Assembly: GCF_902813185.1 (NCBI RefSeq)
Contig: NZ_LR778301.1
Location: forward strand, 2,046,001-2,110,000
Reading direction: 5' to 3'
Source: Denitratisoma oestradiolicum
GTDB taxonomy: Bacteria > Pseudomonadota > Gammaproteobacteria > Burkholderiales > Rhodocyclaceae
Length of the DNA stretch: 64,000 nucleotides
Shown: piece after piece, positions 59,817 to 64,000 of the stretch
How the letters are laid out: each line of letters opens with the position of its first letter
How positions within the stretch are numbered: position 1 is the stretch's first letter
Notes under the pieces: model-generated
Told to the model about the DNA's origin: nothing
Databases searched by the model: none
Seen by the model: the letters and a program-made list of their open reading frames with translations, nothing else
Translations under genes and position numbers: made by a program

Positions 59817-60494
59817 ATGAGCGCAGAAGAAGACACCTTCAATCCCTTTGAATGCCCGACCGTGAAGGCTCCCGTGAATGATGACTGGGCCGCACGTCGC
59901 GAGGCGGTGGAAGCCGCCCGGGCAGTCATCGGCAAGCTGGTCACCACCACCAGCGACGCCGCCACCCTGAGATCCGTGGCGGCCGACCTGCTGCGCCAGG
60001 CGGAGATCCTGGACCAGGCGCCCAGCCTCCATGGCCGGCTGGCCTTCGAGAACGGCCTGCACGGCACCTCGCGCCGGCTGGGTTACGAACTGAACCCCCT
60101 GGACGGCAAGAGCAATCCCCTGGCGCCCCCCTTCAACACCTGGTTCGAGGATGGCGTGGCCCATGGCCGCGCCTATCTGGACTGGCGCTACGAAGGCCCG
60201 CCCAACACGGTGCATGGCGGTTTCGTCTGCGCAGTATTCGACCAGTTCCTCGGCATCGCCCAGAGCCTGACCGGCCAACCGGGTCCCACGGGTACCCTGA
60301 CCACCCGCATGCACCGCCCTACCCCGCTCTGTACCGAACTGCACCTGATCGGCCGGGTAAAGGAGGTGAAGGGCCGCAAGAACATCCTGGAGGGGGAAAT
60401 CTGGGCCAACGGCATCATGACGGCCTCCGCCGAGGGGCTCTTCATCCATGTCAGCGCCGAGCGCTTCCGCCAGTTGATGAGCGGCCCTACTTGA
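59817..60494 (+). CDS. PaaI-type hotdog thioesterase
   Basis: The 225-residue protein starts at an ATG at 59817. The hotdog core is near residues 110-215: NTVHGGFVCAVFDQFLG, with the histidine and aspartate of PaaI-like thioesterases, then TLTTRMHRPTPLCTELHLIG. An extra N-terminal helical region of about 100 residues is present. It could remove CoA from pathway intermediates. The gene is flanked by two MaoC genes. Confidence 0.8.
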   Translation: MSAEEDTFNPFECPTVKAPVNDDWAARREAVEAARAVIGKLVTTTSDAATLRSVAADLLRQAEILDQAPSLHGRLAFENGLHGTSRRLGYELNPLDGKSNPLAPPFNTWFEDGVAHGRAYLDWRYEGPPNTVHGGFVCAVFDQFLGIAQSLTGQPGPTGTLTTRMHRPTPLCTELHLIGRVKEVKGRKNILEGEIWANGIMTASAEGLFIHVSAERFRQLMSGPT

Positions 60495-60553
60495 CGCTCC
60501 ACGGTCAATTGACGCATCCCGCTTTTCCATAAACTCAATCACAGGAATTTTTC

Positions 60554-61030
60554 ATGAGCGATACGATCCACTATCAAGATGCCGAAGGCCTTAAGAAACT
60601 GATCTCCCCCGAACTGGGCGCCTGGAGTCCCTCGGTGAAGGTGACCCAGGACATGATCAACCAGTTTGCCGAACTCTCCGGCGACCGCATGTGGCTGCAT
60701 GTGGATGTGGAGCGCTGCAAGACCCAGAGCCCCTTCGGCGGCAAGACCATCGCCCACGGCTTCCTGCTGCTGTCGATGATCTCCCGCTTCCAGACCCTGC
60801 CCGATGTCTCCACCATCGTCACCGGCTACCGCCACATGATGAACTACGGCTCCGACAAGCTGCGCTTCCTCAACCCCGTGGTGGTGGACAGCGAGATCCG
60901 CGCCCGCAGCCGGATCAAGGACATCGAGGTCGCCAACGGCAAGACCAAGGTCACCTCCGAGACCGAGCTGGCCGCCGTGGGTAGTGACAAGCCTGCCTTG
61001 ATCTACGAGATGGCTTTCGTCTTCGTCTGA
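60554..61030 (+). CDS. MaoC-like hydratase
   Basis: The 158-residue protein starts MSDTIHYQDAEGLKKLISPE and has the MaoC motif ELSGDRMWLHVDVERCKTQS followed by PFGGKTIAHGFLLLSMI, and NYGSDKLRFLNPV as in its paralogue at 59140. It hydrates 2-enoyl-CoA in beta-oxidation. A strong terminator follows at 61056. A CAGGAATTTTTC sequence precedes the ATG as the ribosome-binding site. Confidence 0.87.
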   Translation: MSDTIHYQDAEGLKKLISPELGAWSPSVKVTQDMINQFAELSGDRMWLHVDVERCKTQSPFGGKTIAHGFLLLSMISRFQTLPDVSTIVTGYRHMMNYGSDKLRFLNPVVVDSEIRARSRIKDIEVANGKTKVTSETELAAVGSDKPALIYEMAFVFV

Positions 61031-61055
61031 CCTGCCATTCGCATTCCGTTCCGGG

Positions 61056-61084
61056 ACCGCAGCCTTGCCGGCTGCGGTTTTTTT
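61056..61084 (+). terminator. Rho-independent terminator
   Basis: ACCGCAGCC (61056-61064) and GGCTGCGGT (61070-61078) pair perfectly, followed by a run of T, 26 bases after the MaoC stop. Confidence 0.92.
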
Positions 61085-61351
61085 ACCGGAAAACAGCCAG
61101 TGAACGGCAGGAGACCAGCCTGCTGCGGCCTGAACGGTCGGGGCAGAAATGACTTCACGACTTAGTGGAAAATGGCCACAAAAGCCCTAACCGAGCAGGT
61201 TCGCATTTCAAGCCCTGCGACTCAGGCCAGTAGGGCAGCAAGGTAAAATTCCCCCACTGACAGAGCGCTAGGCAGTCCGCTGTCCGCACTCTCCGCGACA
61301 CGCCCGACGGGCGTCTTCCCGTTTCATGAAATAACACAAGAAGGAGCGACC
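61085..61351. other. Gap before the thiolase gene
   Basis: I find no gene here. The promoter of the thiolase gene is probably in it. An AAGGAG ribosome-binding site lies just before the ATG at 61352. Confidence 0.4.
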
Positions 61352-62527
61352 ATGGCTGAAGCCGTTATCGTTGAAGCCTGCCGGACCCCCATTGGCCGGG
61401 GCAAGGCCATCGTGGGTGATCTCAGCGGAATGCATGTCACCGCCCTGCTGGGCGCAACCTTGCGGGAACTGATCCGGCGCAGCGGCATCAACTATGCCGA
61501 CGTGGACATGATCGCCGGCGGCTGCGTGACCCAGGCCGGCGAACAGTCCAACAACATCATCCGCCAGTCCTGGCTGTCCATGGGCGAGGGCTTCACCACC
61601 GGCGGCTTCACCATCGACGCCCAGTGCGGCTCGGCCCAGGTGGCCAACAACACCATCGCCCATGCCATCGCCTGCGGCTCCCTGGATATCGGCATCGCCT
61701 GCGGCGTCGAGTCCATGAGCCGGGTACCCCTGGGCTCCAATGCCTACAACGGGCCGGGCTATTTCATCCCCGAAGGCTATCCCTACGACTTCTCCCACAA
61801 CCAGTTCGTCAATGCCGAGCGCATCGCCGAGATGCGCGGCATCACCCGCGCCCAGGCCGACGCCCTGGGCGTCGAGTCCCAGCGCCGGGCTGCCCAGGCC
61901 TGGGCCGAAGGCCGCTTTGACCGCGAAGTGGTGCCGGTTACCGCGCCGATCCTGGGCGAGGACGGCAAGCCCACCGGCCAGACCAAGGTGGTGAGCCGCG
62001 ACCAGGGCCTGCGCCCCACCACTCTGGAAGGCCTGGCCGGCCTGAAGACCATGGTGGAAGGCGGCATCCATACCGCCGGCACCAGTTCCCAGGTGTCCGA
62101 CGGCGCCGCCGCCGTGCTCTGGATGAGCGCCGAGGAAGCCAAGCGCCGGGGCCTGAAGCCCCGCGCCCGGATCATCAGCGACGTGGTGGTGGGCGCCGAC
62201 CCCTACTATGTGCTGGACGGCCCGGTGGATGCCACCGCCAAGATCCTGAAGCGCAGTGGCATGACCATGGCCGACATCGACCTGATCGAGATCAACGAGG
62301 CCTTTGCCGCTGTGGTGCTGTCCTGGGCCCAGATGTACAACGCCGATATGAACAAGGTGAACGTCAATGGCGGCGCCCTGGCCCTGGGTCACCCAGTCGG
62401 TTCCACCGGCGCCCGCCTGATCACCACCGCCCTGCACGAACTGGAGCGCCAGAACAAGCAGACCGCCCTGATCACCATGTGCTGCGGCGCCTCCGTGGGC
62501 ACCGCCACCATCATCGAGCGACTGTAA
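61352..62527 (+). CDS. Thiolase, steroid/terpenoid 3-ketoacyl-CoA type (FadA5-like)
   Basis: The 391-residue protein starts after AAGGAGCGACC. The nucleophilic cysteine is in IDAQCGSAQVANN, the second active-site part in NEAFAAVVLSW, then GGALALGHPVGSTGAR and CCGASVGTA. The length and motifs resemble thiolases used in steroid side-chain breakdown, such as FadA5, but a general acyl-CoA thiolase cannot be ruled out. It would split off acetyl-CoA or propionyl-CoA. The SDR gene downstream gives the preceding oxidation step. Confidence 0.87.
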   Translation: MAEAVIVEACRTPIGRGKAIVGDLSGMHVTALLGATLRELIRRSGINYADVDMIAGGCVTQAGEQSNNIIRQSWLSMGEGFTTGGFTIDAQCGSAQVANNTIAHAIACGSLDIGIACGVESMSRVPLGSNAYNGPGYFIPEGYPYDFSHNQFVNAERIAEMRGITRAQADALGVESQRRAAQAWAEGRFDREVVPVTAPILGEDGKPTGQTKVVSRDQGLRPTTLEGLAGLKTMVEGGIHTAGTSSQVSDGAAAVLWMSAEEAKRRGLKPRARIISDVVVGADPYYVLDGPVDATAKILKRSGMTMADIDLIEINEAFAAVVLSWAQMYNADMNKVNVNGGALALGHPVGSTGARLITTALHELERQNKQTALITMCCGASVGTATIIERL

Positions 62528-62540
62528 GCCTGGCTCCCAA

Positions 62541-62567
62541 CGGGGCAGTCGCAGACTGACTGCCCCG
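62541..62567. other. Hairpin between thiolase and SDR genes
   Basis: CGGGGCAGTC (62541-62550) and GACTGCCCCG (62558-62567) form a perfect 10-bp stem with a 7-base loop. No T run follows, so it may slow ribosomes or RNA decay. Confidence 0.55.
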
Positions 62568-62607
62568 CTTCAAAATCAATTCATGCAATATTCCAAAGGA
62601 GATGCAA

Positions 62608-63510
62608 ATGGGTGATTTGTCCGGTAAGGTCGCCATCGTCACCGGCGCCGGCCGTGGTCTGGGTCGCGAGGAAGCCATCCAGCTGGCCCGCCAGGGTGCC
62701 CGGGTAGTGATCAACGACATCAACCTGCCCGCCGCCGTCGAGGCCTCCCACGCCACCGTGGCCGATATCAAGGCCCTGGGCGGCGAAGCCATCGCTGTCT
62801 TCGGCGACTGCGCCGACAGCAACGATTCCGACACCCTGTTCAAGACCGCGCTGGAAACCTTCGGCGATGTGAACATCGTGGTGAACAACGCCGGCTTCTG
62901 CCGCGACAAGACCATCTTCGCCATGAGCGACGACGAGTTCGACTCCGTGGTGCGCGTGCATCTGCGCGGCCACTTCGTGAACATGCGCAACGCCACCAAG
63001 TACTGGCGCGAAAAGGCCAAGGCCGGTCCGGTCTATGGCCGCCTGGTGAGCACCGCCTCCGAGTCCATGCTCTACGGCACCCCGGGTCAGCCCAACTACG
63101 CCGCCGCCAAGGCCGGCATCGTCGCCATGACCATGGGCGCCGCCCAGCTGATGATCAAGTACGGCATCACCGCCAACGTGATCATGCCTCGGGCCCGTAC
63201 CGACATGACCGCTGCAGCGCCTTCGGCCCCGATGTTCGCCGCGCCGGAAAAAGGTTTCGATGTCTTCAACCCCGAGAACGTCGCTCCGTTGGTGGGCTAT
63301 CTGGCCTCCCCGGAGTCCGGCCACATCTCCGGTGAAGTGTTCGTGGTCTGGGGCGGCCAGGTCACCGTGGTGCAGCGTCCGACCCTGGGCACCAGCTTCA
63401 ACAGCTCCAATGGCGGCAAGTGGGAACTGGACGACATGCACAAGGTCATGTCCACCTACTTCAACGAGTCCCACAAGACGGTGGTGGACGGCTACACCAT
63501 GCCGGTCTGA
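62608..63510 (+). CDS. Short-chain dehydrogenase, hydroxyacyl-CoA type
   Basis: The ATG at 62608 has GGAG at the right distance, better than that at 62602, and gives 300 residues. The protein has VTGAGRGLGREEA, NNAG at about 90, and the triad in STASESMLYGTPGQPNYAAAKAG. It resembles the 3-hydroxyacyl-CoA or hydroxysteroid dehydrogenases and would work with the thiolase gene product next to it. The end is followed by two hairpins at 63524. Confidence 0.87.
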   Translation: MGDLSGKVAIVTGAGRGLGREEAIQLARQGARVVINDINLPAAVEASHATVADIKALGGEAIAVFGDCADSNDSDTLFKTALETFGDVNIVVNNAGFCRDKTIFAMSDDEFDSVVRVHLRGHFVNMRNATKYWREKAKAGPVYGRLVSTASESMLYGTPGQPNYAAAKAGIVAMTMGAAQLMIKYGITANVIMPRARTDMTAAAPSAPMFAAPEKGFDVFNPENVAPLVGYLASPESGHISGEVFVVWGGQVTVVQRPTLGTSFNSSNGGKWELDDMHKVMSTYFNESHKTVVDGYTMPV

Positions 63511-63523
63511 TGGCATGAGAAAA

Positions 63524-63588
63524 GCCCGCCGGAAACCTGGCGGGCCTTCAGAAAAAACGCCGACCCTCAGGTTGGCGTTTTTTTTTGC
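63524..63588. terminator. Double hairpin terminator between convergent genes
   Basis: GCCCGCC and GGCGGGC (63524-63545) form one hairpin, and AACGCC with GGCGTT (63556-63579) the second, the latter flanked by an A run and a T run, so it works in both directions. It lies between the SDR gene and the acyl-CoA ligase gene. Confidence 0.85.
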
Positions 63589-63604
63589 GGCTGTCGTACC
63601 TGAG

Positions 63605-64000
63605 TCAGCGGTTTCCGGCAACCTCCGCCTTCAGCGCCTGCTTCAGCACCTTGCCACTGGCGTTGCGGGGCAGGGTCTCGTCGCGGATCGAGACGTGCTT
63701 GGGCACTTTGAAGCCGGCCAGATGGGCGGCCACGTGCTGACGCACGGCCTCCGCATCGAGGCTGACGCCAGCCTCGGGTACGATGGCGACAGCCAGGGCC
63801 TCACCCATTTCCGTATCGGGCACGGCGAAGGCCGCCACCTCGGCCACGCCGGGCAGGTGGTGGATGCAGGACTCCACTTCCAGGGTGGAGATCTTCTCCC
63901 CCCCCCGATTGACGATGTCCTTGATGCGGTCGACGATGAAGACGAAGTCTTCCTCATCCACATAACCCACGTCACCCGAATGGAACCAGCCGTCCCGCAG
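63605..64000 (-). CDS. Acyl-CoA synthetase (AMP-forming), C-terminal part
   Basis: The frame runs off the right edge; only the last 131 codons are seen. They hold the C-terminal lid domain of ANL enzymes: the hinge region GWFHSGDVGYVDEEDFVFIV, DRIKDIVNRGGEKIS, and the catalytic lysine in NASGKVLKQAL. The enzyme would load a carboxylic acid onto CoA, the entry to beta-oxidation. Its place next to thiolase and SDR genes supports a role in the same pathway. Substrate unknown. Confidence 0.88.
   Translation of the reverse strand: MRDGWFHSGDVGYVDEEDFVFIVDRIKDIVNRGGEKISTLEVESCIHHLPGVAEVAAFAVPDTEMGEALAVAIVPEAGVSLDAEAVRQHVAAHLAGFKVPKHVSIRDETLPRNASGKVLKQALKAEVAGNR

Noticed and set aside
61268..63621. 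389- and 346-codon frames on the minus strand
   Set aside because: Antisense to the thiolase and SDR genes, with glycine/histidine-rich sequence.

Overview
The window reads as a betaproteobacterial chromosome of about 60% GC, most likely from the Rhodocyclales / Sterolibacteriaceae area. That placement is an inference from the gene content: a perchlorate-reductase-type locus, steroid- or terpenoid-type beta-oxidation genes, and betaproteobacterial housekeeping genes. No rRNA or tRNA gene is visible to settle it.

Region 1 (1-17.8 kb) is a respiratory locus. It holds a TorD-like chaperone cut by the window edge, small c-type cytochromes, a cupin, an IS91-family element whose partner integrase is split by a frameshift at an A8 run, and a 157-bp MITE-like element with 8-bp flanking repeats. 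Next come a PAS-GGDEF-EAL protein and a translationally coupled histidine kinase / sigma-54 response regulator pair. A well-formed -24/-12 promoter follows, then an operon for a Tat-exported molybdoenzyme (PcrA-like), its iron-sulfur subunit (PcrB-like), a monoheme cytochrome, a NapC/NirT tetraheme quinol dehydrogenase, a TorD/NarJ-type chaperone and MoaA. This is the gene set of a perchlorate reduction island, but no chlorite dismutase lies in the window. Downstream of moaA is a 60-bp remnant of a second moaA 3' end.

Region 2 (18-42.4 kb) is the inner part of an integrative element, almost all on the minus strand: RadC, an ArdC-like antirestriction protein, a primase-Toprim protein, a 1661-codon methylase-helicase (DarB-like), the complete PRTRC cassette (ParB, E, C, F, B, A, ThiF), RecT, a RecE-like nuclease, SSB, a UvrD-type helicase, an AlpA-like regulator and a tyrosine integrase abutting the 3' end of guaA. 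PRTRC proteins C, B, ThiF and A look like a ubiquitin-like protein, an E2, an E1 and a JAB peptidase. At least 14 of the minus-strand genes are preceded by the same two-hairpin leader, whose second hairpin contains the Shine-Dalgarno sequence; this resembles the published radC RNA motif. A second repeated motif (TGCTGTTT...GGCCAGCTACC) sits upstream of four of these leaders and may mark promoters. Two very short genes (25 and 53 codons) also carry good ribosome-binding sites.

Region 3 (42.4-64 kb) is chromosome. It has guaA-guaB, rnfH-ratA, smpB, rlmD, an NlpC/P60 hydrolase and a TetR regulator, then a catabolic block: MaoC proteins, a two-subunit molybdenum hydroxylase, a PQQ alcohol dehydrogenase, an aldehyde dehydrogenase, short-chain dehydrogenases, a thioesterase, a thiolase and an acyl-CoA ligase cut by the window edge. 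Together they fit oxidation of an alcohol to an acid and then beta-oxidation of a side chain.
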